Positions 24,001 to 36,900 of a stretch of DNA of 64,000 bases are shown here, one piece after another. A program made the position numbers and the translations under genes. The DNA comes from Coffea arabica (Eukaryota > Streptophyta > Magnoliopsida > Gentianales > Rubiaceae). The stretch spans positions 7,008,501 to 7,072,500 of the forward strand of contig NC_092317.1 in NCBI RefSeq assembly GCF_036785885.1, read 5' to 3'. Position 1 is the first letter of the stretch; each line of letters starts with the position of its first letter. Below the pieces are notes generated by a model, which saw nothing but the letters and a program-made list of their open reading frames with translations, was not told the origin of the DNA and did not search any database.

Positions 24001-25671
24001 GTGGGGTTTCTTCCAGTGGTTCTTTACTGCTGGTGATGACTGTGGATTTGCAAGCTTCCCAACATTTGGTTTAAAAGCATATAACTACAAGTAAACGCAT
24101 GATCCTCTTTCTCATATAACCCAAACCACAGATTCTCTATTGCTAGTCAGCAAAGTAAAATACAGAAAATGACCAGGATGCGGCCATGGGGGGGTTTTTG
24201 TTGGGCCGGGTTTTTTTTGGGGAGGGGGACGACAAGAAACAATAAAAGCCATTCATCATTAGCTCAAGTGGTAATTTTGCATTTCCAGGTTTTACTTCGA
24301 CTTTTCTGCAACCTATGTTGGCGTGGGAATGATTTGCCCTCACATCATAAACGTATCTGTGCTGGTTGGAGGAATTCTCTCTTGGGGTCTAATGTGGCCT
24401 CTGATAGAAACGAGGGAGGGGGATTGGTACCCAGCAGGCCTAAGCCACAACAATCTTCAGGGACTCCAAGGTTACAAGGTGCTCTGCTGGAAGTATGTGT
24501 TACATTACATGTTATTCAGTTGTCTCTCTTCTTCACTGATATTTGAGTTATCCTATAGGTGTTTATCGGCATTGCTATGATACTTGGTGATGGCCTCTAC
24601 AACTTTTTCAAGGTGCTCAGCCGAACTGTAGCCGGTTTAGTTACCAAAATTCACGACCGAAGTGCTAGCATGCATATCCCAACTGTTGACAGTCCATCTC
24701 CTACCAACAAACCTCTTTCTTTTGACGACCAGCGCCGCACTCGACTCTTTCTGAAGGATCAAATACCAACCTGGTTTGCTTGTGGAGGTTACATTGCCAT
24801 TGCTGTCATCTCAACTCTAACACTTCCTCACATCTTCCACCAGTTAAAATGGTACCACATCATACTTATCTACACCTTTGCACCAGTGCTTGCATTCTGC
24901 AATGCATTTGGTTGTGGGCTCACCGACTGGTCACTTGCATCAACGTACGGAAAGCTAGCCATCTTCACCATTGGAGCTTGGGCCGGTACTTCACATGGTG
25001 GAGTTTTAGCTGGTTTGGCAGCATGTGGAGTCATGATGAACATTGTTTCCACAGCTTCTGACCTAATGCAGGATTTTAAGACCGGATATTTGACCTTGGC
25101 TTCACCACGTTCCATGTTTGTGAGCCAAGTGATTGGCACTGCAATGGGATGTGTGGTAGCGCCTTGTGTCTTCTGGATCTTTTACAAGGCTTTTCCGGAT
25201 CTTGGTGTGACCGGAACCACGTATCCAGCCCCCTTTGCCACTGTCTACTATAACATGGCTAAACTCGGAGTTGAAGGCTTTTCAGCCCTGCCAAAAAATT
25301 GCCTCAAACTGTGTTATGCATTCTTTTGTGCATCAATTCTCATCAACATGATTAGGGATGCTGTGGGAAAGAAACGTGGAAGGTATATTCCACTTCCAAT
25401 GGCGATGGCAATTCCATTTTACTTGGGTTCATATTTTGCCATTGACATGTGTGTTGGGAGCCTAATTCTCTACATCTGGCAAAGGATAAACAGGGCCAAG
25501 GCTGATGCTTTTGCACCGGCTGTGGCTTCAGGCTTGATTTGTGGAGACGGCATATGGACTCTGCCTAATTCTATATTAGCTCTGGCTGGGGTGAAACCTC
25601 CTATCTGCATGAAGTTCCTGTCCAAGGGCACAAACAGTAGGGTAGATAAGTTTTTGGCTCCTAAGCCTTAA
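21040..25671 (+). CDS. YSL7: Yellow Stripe-Like oligopeptide transporter, YSL7/YSL5/YSL8 clade
   Basis: Six exons: 21040-21457, 23220-23383, 23759-23856, 23956-24090, 24289-24478 and 24559-25671. All have GT/AG borders and compatible phases, giving 705 residues, the usual length. It is an OPT-superfamily, proton-coupled membrane transporter with about 14 hydrophobic segments. An acidic cytosolic N-terminus (about 1-50) leads into [19 protein letters not shown]. Family landmarks are [75 protein letters not shown] and [20 protein letters not shown]. The match is closest to remembered Arabidopsis YSL7. Other YSLs move metal-nicotianamine chelates; YSL7/8 are known to import the peptide-like toxin syringolin A, so the substrate may be a peptide. 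Intron 1 (1.76 kb) is the longest. AATAAA at 25818 may be the polyadenylation signal. Confidence 0.95.
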
Positions 25672-26363
25672 TCTGAAATGCACTTTAAGGACTGCAAATG
25701 CCAGTTGAATTAAGTAAAGGTCTATGTACATTCTTCCCATCTTTCCCTTCTTTCTCTTTGTTTTTTTTTTTTTTTCATTTTTTCCTCTTCGTTTCCGTGG
25801 TTATAGCAAGACGATGTAATAAAGCAGTATTTAATGGGAATATCAGAGATGAGATGTTTCCCTTTTTGTGAACCTTTCTGCATATATTCTTTCGTGCACA
25901 CTGTTCCCTGAATTGAGATGAGAACTTGCGGGTCGAGCAGAGATGAGAAACAGATCAACTCAACAAAAGTTGGGTTAAATAAAAGTGCCGATCTAGCATC
26001 TTTCTTTTAATAGGAGTCGCAAGAATTTCCTCGCAGTATCATTTCAAGTATCCAAATTGAACTACTACTCAAGTATACAACCAATAGCTTTTGAAGTTTC
26101 TATGAACTGTCATACATGGCAAATAAAAAGGGGAAGGAGTCACAAATTCTGCGCCAACCTCCCATCATTTTTCTCAATTCTGCATTACATTCCTTACAAT
26201 GAAAGAAAAAGAATTGACATCAAGCATTACCAATTAATCCATCACCAAGAGAAGTAAGCAATCTCATTTCTTGGACATTCAACTGGGGGAATTCACAGAT
26301 CGACTTATATCCGAGTAGAAATTTGTTTTGACAACTACTGCGGTTGTCATCACATCACTGTTG

Positions 26364-29300
26364 TTAAGTAGTCCAGTCTTCATCACTTGAAATCATATCC
26401 TAAAAACAGTTTGTTACACATTGAGTTAGCATGAGTTGTAAATGATAAACAGATTGCAGCTAATTTATGTTATAGATTCCAAATCCCTTTATCTGCAAAT
26501 TTTTACTAGTGCAACAGTTGTTTAACTAAAACGAACAATTTGACCAACTTGTGAACTATCATCAACATTACGCAACTCAGATTATGCAGTTAAACTGCAT
26601 CAACATATCTCACCTGCGATGTGCTAGTGAACTCCTCAATATCATCATCTTCAACCTACAAAGTGCAAAAACAAAACTGATGGTTGTCAAAGACAAAATG
26701 TCATGGCTTGTACAACAATTTTATATGTAAAAACACTTAGGTCATGTAAAAACATCAAAAGTAGATGTACTCCACTCATCATAGAAGCAGATGATACCCA
26801 AGGAGAGGGAATTTTGATGCATAACATACATATCATACAATATCATACAGGTTTTACAACCCCACTAAGTTATACATATCATATAACTTGTATGGGTTTA
26901 AAATTCAGTGTCACCCTAAAGATGAATACACATCTGGCAAGGTCGTTTGACACAACTGGAGAGAGAAATTCAACCTCACGACACTACGGCAACAAACATT
27001 TTTTCAAAAACACCAAGGTTCTCCACTTCAAATGAATTTCTTCCATAAGTTCATCTTAGTCGTCAGGCTAACATCTATCTGGTTCAGTCTTCACAACATC
27101 TGGTGATAGTCATTACAAATTAGTGCTATAGGTTATAGCAGAAATGAACTTGCAGTCTATAATTACATGTACAGCATTGTTTATTTCAACTTAAAGGATG
27201 TAGACCATGAAAACATGTCTATGTATTGTATGTCAAGAACCACAATAGAAAATTACTGAAAGAGTAAACACTTCCCAGTCTTTCAACTTCTTAGTATCTA
27301 CCCATATTAGAGAAAACCACAAGGTAACATCCTTCTACAATATCTACCAAATAAGCAGATTAGAATATACAGATTACGAATTTATGGTCATATCACTTAA
27401 AACAGTTAACACAAATTACACATAGATTCGGTTTATATCTCTGACGTAAAAAGCTGAAAGGAACAGGCAATGAGGCAAACCTGAACCTTCATTTTTTTCT
27501 TCCTTGCTGAACTTTCTGTTCCTACATTAAGGCAGAGGGAAACGAAAATGCAAATGAGCTCAGTTAAGAAAAAGTTTTCAATCGTCTTCAACAACATTGT
27601 TTAATTGACCACGAAGCATAACTAGAAAGTTTTAAAATGAACGGACATCAATCTGGATGATCCATCTTGCAACATAACATGGAAAATTACATATGAGGTC
27701 CATTAACCAGATAAAGAAACCATATAACTGGCTGCCTGTAACAATGTGATGCAAAAATACAGATCATCAAGCATTAAGAAAGAGGGTTACATCCTATAAT
27801 ATTCCTCACCCTCGTCCTCTTCTCCACTCCGCCCTCTCTTTCTCCTCATCAAAACTTGTGCACCATTTGAGTCATTAATCAAGAGTTCTAAGTAACATGT
27901 ATTTTTAATAATTAAAATGATTTATCGCCGTACAAAGATTTTGAGAAGTGCACTTTATCTAATCAAGTTTAGAAATCCTATCCATAGACTATAGTAACCT
28001 ATTGAATTTTGACTGCATACAAGTCTAAAGAAAAATGAATAGCTCTGTAAATCAGTAGTAAATAAAAACTTAACTATCAATATAATGTAAAATTCAGGAA
28101 TTTTGAAAGACCGATGCTACAAAAGGTCATGTTAAGAGCAAACAGATCATTAATTCAACAGGATACCAAACTAAATATGTTGGTTATGCAATGGTATCTA
28201 CAACACTTTAAGCCACTAATGACATGATACGAATAAGCTATTACTGGGCATTTAGGACAGCATAAAACACCACAGTAATTAACCTTGAGATTCTGTAAGT
28301 ATATTGCAACACATTAAGAAACCTGGAGAACATTAAGAGCAAGTTGATGCTCAATATATGACTCAAAATGTTTGACTGGAGTGGAAGTGCTTAACTAACC
28401 ATCTTTTCTTTTGCCTACTGGTTTCCCCTTTTTCGAGGGCCTGGAAATCTGCAACACAACCATTGCTACGTTATAACAATTCAAATTTAAAACTGGTTAC
28501 GATCAAAACAGCAATAACAGGTATTTTGATGCCAAGAAGATAATTAAGAAACTTTCTGAAATTCTCTTAAAAAAAAAGATAGAAAGAGATCTCACCTTGA
28601 CATTATCTATCTTCTCATTCGCATCTGTATGCACAACCTGTAGAAGAGAAAACGTCATTTTCATAACTAAGCTTGCTCTAAAGCATGAAAAACATACAGT
28701 TTGCTGAATACAAAGAATATAATTTAAGTCAAGTTAGGGAAAAGCACCACAATAGCCCTTTCCTATTTTATTAAGAGAATAATATCACACACTACAAATT
28801 CTGTCAAGTGAACTTTGATATCCTTATAAGGTCTCCCATGTGATATCTTCTTAGATTTCCCAAACTAGCTGATCATTCACACAGTTTCATGGGGAAGTAT
28901 AAGATACTGAAAAACTACAAAGTTAAATATAAGGGAAACTTTTGTAGGCAACAACTCAACCGAACTCATTCTTTAACTCTTCCTTTCTAGTGTTAGCTAT
29001 TCAGGATATCAGGGAAGATGCTCACCATTCAACACAAAGTGGACACTATGGTTTGTACCTCCATAAGTATTCATCAACAATATTAATCATTCCACTGTTC
29101 CTAATCAGTGGCCATGATGGGTTCATCTTCATAAACCCCTATAAAGAATTAACTTGTCCTATAGTCCTTATTACTGCAGGTTATATGCATGCCGTAAAAA
29201 TTCATTGAAACCTAAAAACTAATAGTTTGGACAGGTACTTTCAGAGATCCAATTACATTACGAAGTGGCAGAATAAACAAAACCAAGTAAAATCAAATAG

Positions 29301-32300
29301 GAAGTAGTTGTCTAAGGAAGTAGCTGTCTAAAAAAAATTTAGGAAGTTATTTCCTAAAGCAAATTACTTTTCTTCTAACTGTTCTGATGCTGAAAATGCA
29401 AGAGGCAAACCTTCACTTTTTTAGATACAAAGAAACAGGACTCAACAAGTAGGTGACGTATTATAGAAACCCAAAGAGAACATCATGATGTCCAAATTCA
29501 GAACAAACAGAAAAAGTTCTACCAAGGATGTCAACATTGATTAAAATAAAAGTGGTTTCCAGCTACTAAAAAAAATGTCCCTTTAAGCAGCTTAGATTTG
29601 TAAAACTGTACCAATTATTGGTATGAGAGAAGCTACAGCACAAGAAAATTATTTAGGCATTCCACAGAAAGCCTTTTCCACAGCATGTATGCCTTGATAA
29701 GTAGAAGTGTACTCATCAATCATGTGGTCTATCAATAATTCCCATGATACAAACCTGGAATATCAACAAAACTTGAACACCATACCTTTTCCCCTGCTTT
29801 CTTGAATAAGGATGATATGGTCTTTTGAACCAGAGAACCCTGATTACTATGAGCAAGCTCTTTAGTTTTTGAAGCTGATTTTGCACTTTGTTTTCTTTTC
29901 TTTGGGACTGGAGCGTCTGTTTCAGCATCTTCCTTATCAAGGTCAAGTACCACATGGCAAGACTTTCCAGTCTGTTTACATTCTTAAGGAAGTAAGCAGA
30001 TTGCAGGTGAAAAGACAGCTCATGCGATGAAAACAAACAACATAAAAAGCTTAATGTACTTATAAATAGAGGAATGTCATCAAAGTAACAAGAACTAACA
30101 AGGTCAATGAATTTAGAAGGATATCTTTAGCAACGTTGTCCCCATCTCCTTCTGAGCTTTCTAGCCCGTTATTAACAAAATCATCTCCTGAGGTCTCCCC
30201 CAAACCATCAGCAATGTCATCTCCAGAAGAAGACTCAGCAAACCTAGACAGTGTTTTGTTAGCAGCCAATAAAGTAGCTAACCATCCATTATTGAGCAAT
30301 TAAACCTGAAGAATCCAACACAAGCTCATAGTGGAACATAGCAGACCAAAGTAGAAAAGAGACAGTGCCTGTCAGTTCAACAATACGGAATAAATTTTAA
30401 TCATTTGGAGAAATGTTAAAATAAAAGAATTGAGTCCATGTATTTCTTGTCATTTTAATTTTGTCATCCATCTGCCAGTAATATTACTAGTTGGGGAATT
30501 AAACATCACTAGTACAATCAATATTTCTTTGTCTTTTGGTATTTGTTAATATGACGTCACAAGTTCCTCCCTTAATAGGTTCAAGACATACACTTGACAG
30601 TGAAATCTAGAAGATTATTCTGATACACAAGAGTCAAATCTAAGTGGGGAACTTTCATAAATAACAGTATCCACAAAACAGCAATAGGGACAGCCATACA
30701 TCAATAAAATGCCAAAATTGAGAACATATTACTGAAATTAAAGCTTCATGCACCTGTAAGGAAAATATGGGGAAAACGGCCAAAATACTAAAATAATTAG
30801 TCAAACGCTCTCACCTATATTTAGGAATAAGTGCCTTTATGTCACTCATTAAGAGTTAACAAACAAACATCATTTTGCATGTTTATACTGTGTAATAACA
30901 AAAGATTAAGACTATACATCTCATTGGTGACTCTATTTCTTTTCAAGACACCTAGTTTTAAAAATTTTCAACATGCTATAGTCTGTCTACAGTATCCAGG
31001 CAATTTCATTTGACAAATTAATAGTTCAACATTAATGTACTTGTTTCTTGTTTTGCAGACAAGACACAAAATACTTTTTAAAGCAGCATGTTGACACGTT
31101 TAAGTTAGAAAGCAAAAGCATTGAAATGTACTTGAATGTCTTTCCCGCTGTCCTAGCTGACTTCCGAGATGGAGTGAGTTCAAGAACTTCTTTAGGTTTA
31201 TTTTGACTGTCAGAGGAATCTGTCCTAGCTGACTTCCGAGATGGAGTGAGTTCAAGAACTTCTTTAGGTTTATTTTGACTGTCAGAGGAATCTTCTTCCA
31301 GCTCAAATTTAGGAGATGGCTGCTCAACAACTTTCTTAGCTGTTTTAATGCTATCTCGCTTGCTATCACTTGGCCCACCTGCACCACCTTTAAAATCATA
31401 GTTTTGCACCTGTTCCTGGGAGCAAGAAAACATATGGGATATCCTTTAATGTTATCTACAAATAATCGAAAGATATCACAAATTCTAGCATACTCATCAA
31501 ACCATCCTTACAAAGTTAGCAGATAAAAGCACAGCAAGTCAAAAAGCTTTACAGTGGACTAACCACATCCATCTCCTTTGGAAATTCTAGACGTACTTCT
31601 TCAGGATTTTCATCCTTTTTCCCAATCCACCAAGCATCAGAGAACACAATCTGGAAAAGCAAGAAATATGCAATCACAAATTTAAGACAAAACCTCACAA
31701 TATTGTGGGCAATTTCTAGGTATTTATTGAAAACTCAGTTCACCCAGAGCACAAGAGAAGCAATATTAGAAAGAGATAATGACAAGACCAAATATGTTAA
31801 ATTTGGCAACATTTATATTCTGTATCAGAACTAGAACAGTCAGACAAGAAAAAAATTGTCAATCTGATAAAAAAATCAGAAAAAGTAAATACAGTAATGT
31901 CTTCACATAATAAATTTCATTATCTACAACTTCTTTTAGAGTATTTCCTTGACAGCTAATGGTTGGCCTAGCTTCCATGATTATGGCACACAAAAGATCC
32001 CACATTATAAATAAAAGGATCCATCTCTTAAAAGGATAGTGGAAAAAACCCCTTAAATGATGTGAGAATCAGCAACCAAAGGAGAGGTTGAAGGTCCAAT
32101 TGTTAATCACATTTCACTGATTTAGTCAGCATAATTTACCATATCACTATCAAAAATGAGTTGAACTGATTCACAATAAAATATATCAGTGTTCTTGAGA
32201 CATTTAACCATCTTTATTCTAATGTAAATACATATGCATGTGGAGTTAATGGTTTCCACCACATGGTAAACCCAGTGGAAGAATTGAATCATCAGAGAAG

Positions 32301-33433
32301 AAAGTCTGTGTCTCACAGTAGCTTAAAGGACAATGATGGTTGAGAACCAAAACTTAGGGCAATTCAAGATATCTTCCTTTCTGAATCAGGTAAAACAAAT
32401 TTCTGGGTAAGAGGAATCGAGCATCTTAGGTGTCAAAAATCACTCAACATAAGAAAAAAACACTGACCATGTTATCAAAGTAGTCTTCACATGTCACATT
32501 CTTTCCAGTTTTCGAGAATTGAAGAGTCAGGTACCTGTTCTTTGGATACACAATTGTACCAAATAACTTCATTTGACCCTACACATCATAAAAATACCAC
32601 CGTAATTTCAAATTCATTTCCAATGGTGGAAACAAAGGGAAACAGAAAAACAATTCCAATTCAAAGGGAATCTATGATCAAGAAGTTGTTTGCACCTCAC
32701 TTTCCTATTACTCTCTTCAACTATCCGAGAAAATTAACAAATAAATGTATGACTATACTCCAGAACAATTAACAACTGATTTTGCAAAACTAGTTAACAA
32801 CCATTTTCCTATTTATGCTTTTTTCGGGGTTCTCCCCTACTAGTAATACATTTTGCCTCGTTTATGTAATTAGAGCTTAAATATCATAATTGTGCAGAAA
32901 AAGAACTAACTTCTACAAATCTGTCTTCAAGACCTTATATAACCAAACTCTGTGCATAAATACGTACATGTCCTAATTTTGACCATACATCCTATTTGAT
33001 CATTTATCTATCAATCTCTTGATTCATACTCAAACAACTAAAATCGGAAATCACCAGCTAATCCGTGATGATTGTGAATTTTCTACATGGTTTCCACTTC
33101 CACACGAACCTGGGGAAAATCGAGGTAAAGAACAGGATTCTTAGTGCCGAGGTCTTTGAGTTCCCCAACCTTTCCACCAGAAATTGGACCTAAAAGCCCA
33201 GGAAATGAGAATAAATAACGATTCTTGCCACTCCGCTGCGATTTCCTCATGATATCTTTGCCATGGTGTTTGACCACTGTCGCCGAAGGGTTCAGAGCGT
33301 TGGAGCCACTCGCCGTCGCCTGCGTTTCGGAAAGTATATTATTTTTAAACGCCGATTTCTTCAGTCTCTTCCTTTCTTCCGCCTCCGCATTCTCTTCCTT
33401 CTCCTTCTTCGCTCCTCCTCCGCCTCGAACCAT
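26364..33433 (-). CDS. RHL1: DNA-binding protein RHL1, topoisomerase VI accessory subunit
   Basis: Twelve exons: 33433-33110, 32578-32468, 31650-31564, 31415-31132, 30243-~30096, 29971-29786, 28637-28596, 28448-28400, 27887-27810, 27521-27481, 26655-26614 and 26399-26364. They give about 475 residues, longer than the roughly 355 of Arabidopsis RHL1. Nuclear subunit of the plant topoisomerase VI complex (with SPO11-3, TOP6B and BIN4) needed for endoreduplication. Conserved pieces are KHHGKDIMRKSQRSGKNRYL, FPGLLGPISGGKVGELKDL, KNPVLYLDFPQ, MKLFGTIVYPKNRYLTLQFS, VFSDAWWIGKK, NYDFKGGAGG and SLVQKTISSLFKKAGEK. The C-terminus, spread over six micro-exons, is basic (MRRKRGRSG, SARKKMKV) and then acidic, ending SSDEDWTT. 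Exon 4 carries a perfect 72-bp in-frame duplication. The exon 5 donor is ambiguous (30096, 30090 or further upstream), because the predicted exon end is oddly hydrophobic. Confidence 0.93.
31149..31292 (-). repeat. Perfect 72-bp tandem duplication inside RHL1 exon 4
   Basis: 31149-31220 and 31221-31292 are identical. Each unit encodes 24 residues (DSSDSQNKPKEVLELTPSRK plus SART). The phase is preserved, so the protein carries the acidic/basic segment twice. No differences between copies means the event is young, or the copies have been homogenised. Confidence 0.97.
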
Positions 33434-33921
33434 TTCGTCCGATTTCCTTCTATTGTGTGAGTGTGTGTTTTCAGATTAATAAATAATTAGAGACTCCAGA
33501 AAGGCGGGAAGAGTGCTCCATGTCCAGCTGCGGGGGGGCTTATATATCACTGTCACACGAGTTGATTGCAATTTACATCTCAAGGCTATCAAGTATTCGA
33601 CATTGCAAATAGGCCCTTTAATTAACCGCTAATTACTAATGCTATGACTGAAGTGAATAAATCATAAAGTAGGAATGGAATAAAGTAATTATTTATCTTT
33701 AATTAATCCAAAAAGCGAAAAGAGCAACGGTTGAGTGCCGGGTGTAACGAAGCAAAATGAAAAACCCATAAAATGCCAAAAACCCTTCTCTCCTTTTTCT
33801 CTCCCAACAAAACAAATCCATCAAAAATCCTCGAAAATGGCTTCACCGATCCACAAATTCCTGTGATGAAAACTCTAATCTCTCTCACACTGTCACACAC
33901 TAAACAACAGTAGATTTCCGC
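33434..33921. promoter_or_regulatory. Divergent promoter between RHL1 and PARC6
   Basis: Only 488 bp separate the two start codons, which face away from each other. This interval must hold both promoters and 5' leaders. GGCGGGAA at 33503-33510, 70 bp upstream of the RHL1 ATG, resembles an E2F site (consensus TTTSSCGC on the other strand, seven of eight positions). AGGCCC near 33610 may be a site II-like element. No clear TATA box is visible for either gene. Confidence 0.6.
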
Positions 33922-36900
33922 ATGGCGACTCTTCATCTCCCAACTCCGTCCCACTGCTGCTGTGCGTACTTAAACACGCTAGATAACAACCACAATGACA
34001 TCAGGAAGAAGTTGAAATTTTGCGGTTATTTTGATGTAAAATGGGTGAATTATTCGTCTATTTTTGGTTTGAGAGCTGGGATTTTGAATCATAATAGAGG
34101 ATTGGTGATTTTGAGTATTAACCGCCGTCGGTGTTGGAGATTTTACGCCAATGCTGACCTCCGGGTTGTTGTGGAGAGTGGTAGTGGCAGTAGAAATAAT
34201 ATCAATGTTGTTCATTCTCAGTCTCCCATCGTTCCCTCTGCTGAAATACCGGTCACTTGTTACCAGGTCTTTTTCAACTTTTTTCTACTCTCTGATTTTC
34301 TTATTTTCATGCTGCATGAATGTGTATTTTTTCCCTTCATATGTAGGCTGGCAGTGTTTTGTTTAATTATCAATGTAAATTTTTGGAAATGTAAATAAAA
34401 AAAAGTGGTGGATTTTAATTGTTTATGTTCTTATTTACTGTTATTATTATTATTACTGTAAGAAAGTGAAGATACGGGAGCACTCTGGCTAGTACTTTTT
34501 GCGTCAACAACTATTTTGATGATTTGTTTTCCGGTATTTGTTGGTTAAAATGAAGAGTAATTGGGTGAAAACGTAAGGAGTACATATAGCTTGATGGTTC
34601 CGGGAGATGGTTAGGTAGAGTTAGTCCTAATAGGTTAAACTTGGAAATGTATATTGGGGTGCTATTTGAATGGTTAAATTTTGGAGGAGAAATTGAAAAA
34701 TGAAGTTCAAATAGAAGAGATATAGTAGAATTGGATAAGCCAATGTAGTGATTTGTCTGAAAACTACAGTTTTACTTGATTATAGGTGTTTCAAAATGCT
34801 ATTTTTCCCGTATTTCATAATTTAAACTATAGCGCCAATTTGCTGAAATGATTGAGCACCAATTTACTGTCTAAATTAGAGGCATTTTGATATACTCATT
34901 TTACTTTATAAAAACTGCAGATTCTTGGTGTTTCTGATCAAGCAGAGAAAGATGAAATTGTTAAGTCTGCAATGCATCTGAGGAATGCACAGATTGAAGA
35001 AGGCTATACTGCAGATGTTGTTGTTAGTCGTCAGGTAGGGTCTGCTATCTCTGGTTAGTATTTGTTCTGTGTTACTACAAGTCATTACCAGTTTCTGTTT
35101 TCTAAATGGCAAGTTTAATGAGGTACTCCTTTTTCTTTTTTACTTTCCTATTAACTTAGAGAGAAAACATAGAAGATAAGGGTTTCTCTTTTTCCTTTCC
35201 TTAAAGATAGTAAACATGCTTTTGGAAAAAAGTTTTTCTTAATGGAGCTTCTATCATTTGATATGGTCATTCAATGTGCGTGGCTTTCCACTGGTGATAT
35301 GATTATTTTCATTTTCTGTTATTTTTTTCCTTAAAGCTTTTGCACTTGGGATCTGATTCCTAAGAATACGTCATTAGATATTTGTCTTACTTCATTTCCA
35401 TGTTAATATTTTATGCCATCATGTCACAGAATCTTTTGATGGATGTGAGGGATAAGCTTCTTTTTGAACCAGAATATGCTGGAAATACAAAGGAAAAGGT
35501 CGCACCTAAATCTTCTCTACGAATTCCATGGTCTTGGGTGCCTGCTGCTCTTTGCCTTCTTCAGGAGGTATTGTGATTGTGCAGGCATATTTTACTTAAC
35601 TTTCTCAAACTGCATGCAGCAAAGGTTCATACCTGAGCGTAATTTTATTCTCTTGGATAATAAATTGCATTCTTTGGTTCCATTTTTTCAGTTCTTCATA
35701 TGTTATGGTACATAATTCATTTTGTGAGCAATGACTGTATGCCAATTTTCGGCAATATTCTACAGTTAAGGTACTGAGTTGGGATTTCCTTTTTCTCCCC
35801 TGGAATACTGATTTTCTCAGTCTATTTGATCTAGGCTGGAGAGGATAAGATTGTTCTTGATATTGGACGGAGAGCCTTACAGCACGGAGATGCTAAGTCT
35901 TACATTCATGATGTTCTTTTGTCCATGGCACTAGCAGAGGTAAGAGAATGAACAGGTCAGACCTGTGTGCTACTTTTTAAATTGGCAGTTTTGTTATGCA
36001 TCCTTTTCTTAATATAGGTGCTTTCTTGAAGTGTTCGATTGCAAAAGCTTGTTTTGAGAAGAACAAGATTTCACAAGGGTTTGAAGCTCTTGCCCGTGCT
36101 CAGTGTCTTCTTAGGAGTAAAAGTTCACTTGGGAAGATGACACTTTTGTCTGAGGTAACATCTCATAGTTTCTGCTCTATATCTGCGACAAAACACACTA
36201 ATCAAAATTAATGATTCGGAGAGGATTTAATCATTTTTGTGAAATTTATTTTAGATTGAAGAATCTCTGGAAGAGCTTGCACCAGCTTGCACACTGGAGT
36301 TACTAGGCATGCCTCACACACCTGAAAATGCTGAACGGAGGTCAGGAGCCATTTCAGCTTTACGTGAACTGCTTAGGCAGGGCCTTGATGTACAAAGTTC
36401 TAGCCAGGTACAAGACTGGCCAATTTTCTTGAATCAAGCGCTCCGTAAGCTCATGGCTACAGAGATTGTGGAACTTCTTCCCTGGGAAGATCTTGCTCTT
36501 ACACGAAAAAATAAGAAATCTCTAGAGTCACAAAGTCAAAGAGTTGTAATTGATTTTAATTGTTTCTACGTGATTTTGATAGCTCACATTGCCCTTGGAT
36601 TTTCAAGCAAGCAGAAAGATTTGGTAAGTTGTTTCTCTTTACTTGAAATAAAATGTGTCTTGCAACATTCCCAGGGAACTACCTACTAGTTTGTACAATT
36701 ATCTACTATGGCGATTAGCAACAATTTTTCTATTGGACACATAACTCTATTGGTGTTTATGTTCAGTACATGCTATTGTGTGTTGACAGAGACTTGACAG
36801 CTTAGCATATTTTATTTGTTTTGTGGTTTATTTTTCCTTTTAGATTCACAAAGCGAAAACAATATGTGAATGTTTGATATCGTCAGAAGGGACTGATTTG

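Noticed and set aside
11550-33433. A root-hair gene cluster, since GEM and RHL1 both have root-hair phenotypes in Arabidopsis
   Set aside because: A transporter gene and about 13 kb separate them, strands and families differ, and nothing in the sequence links them; coincidence is simpler.
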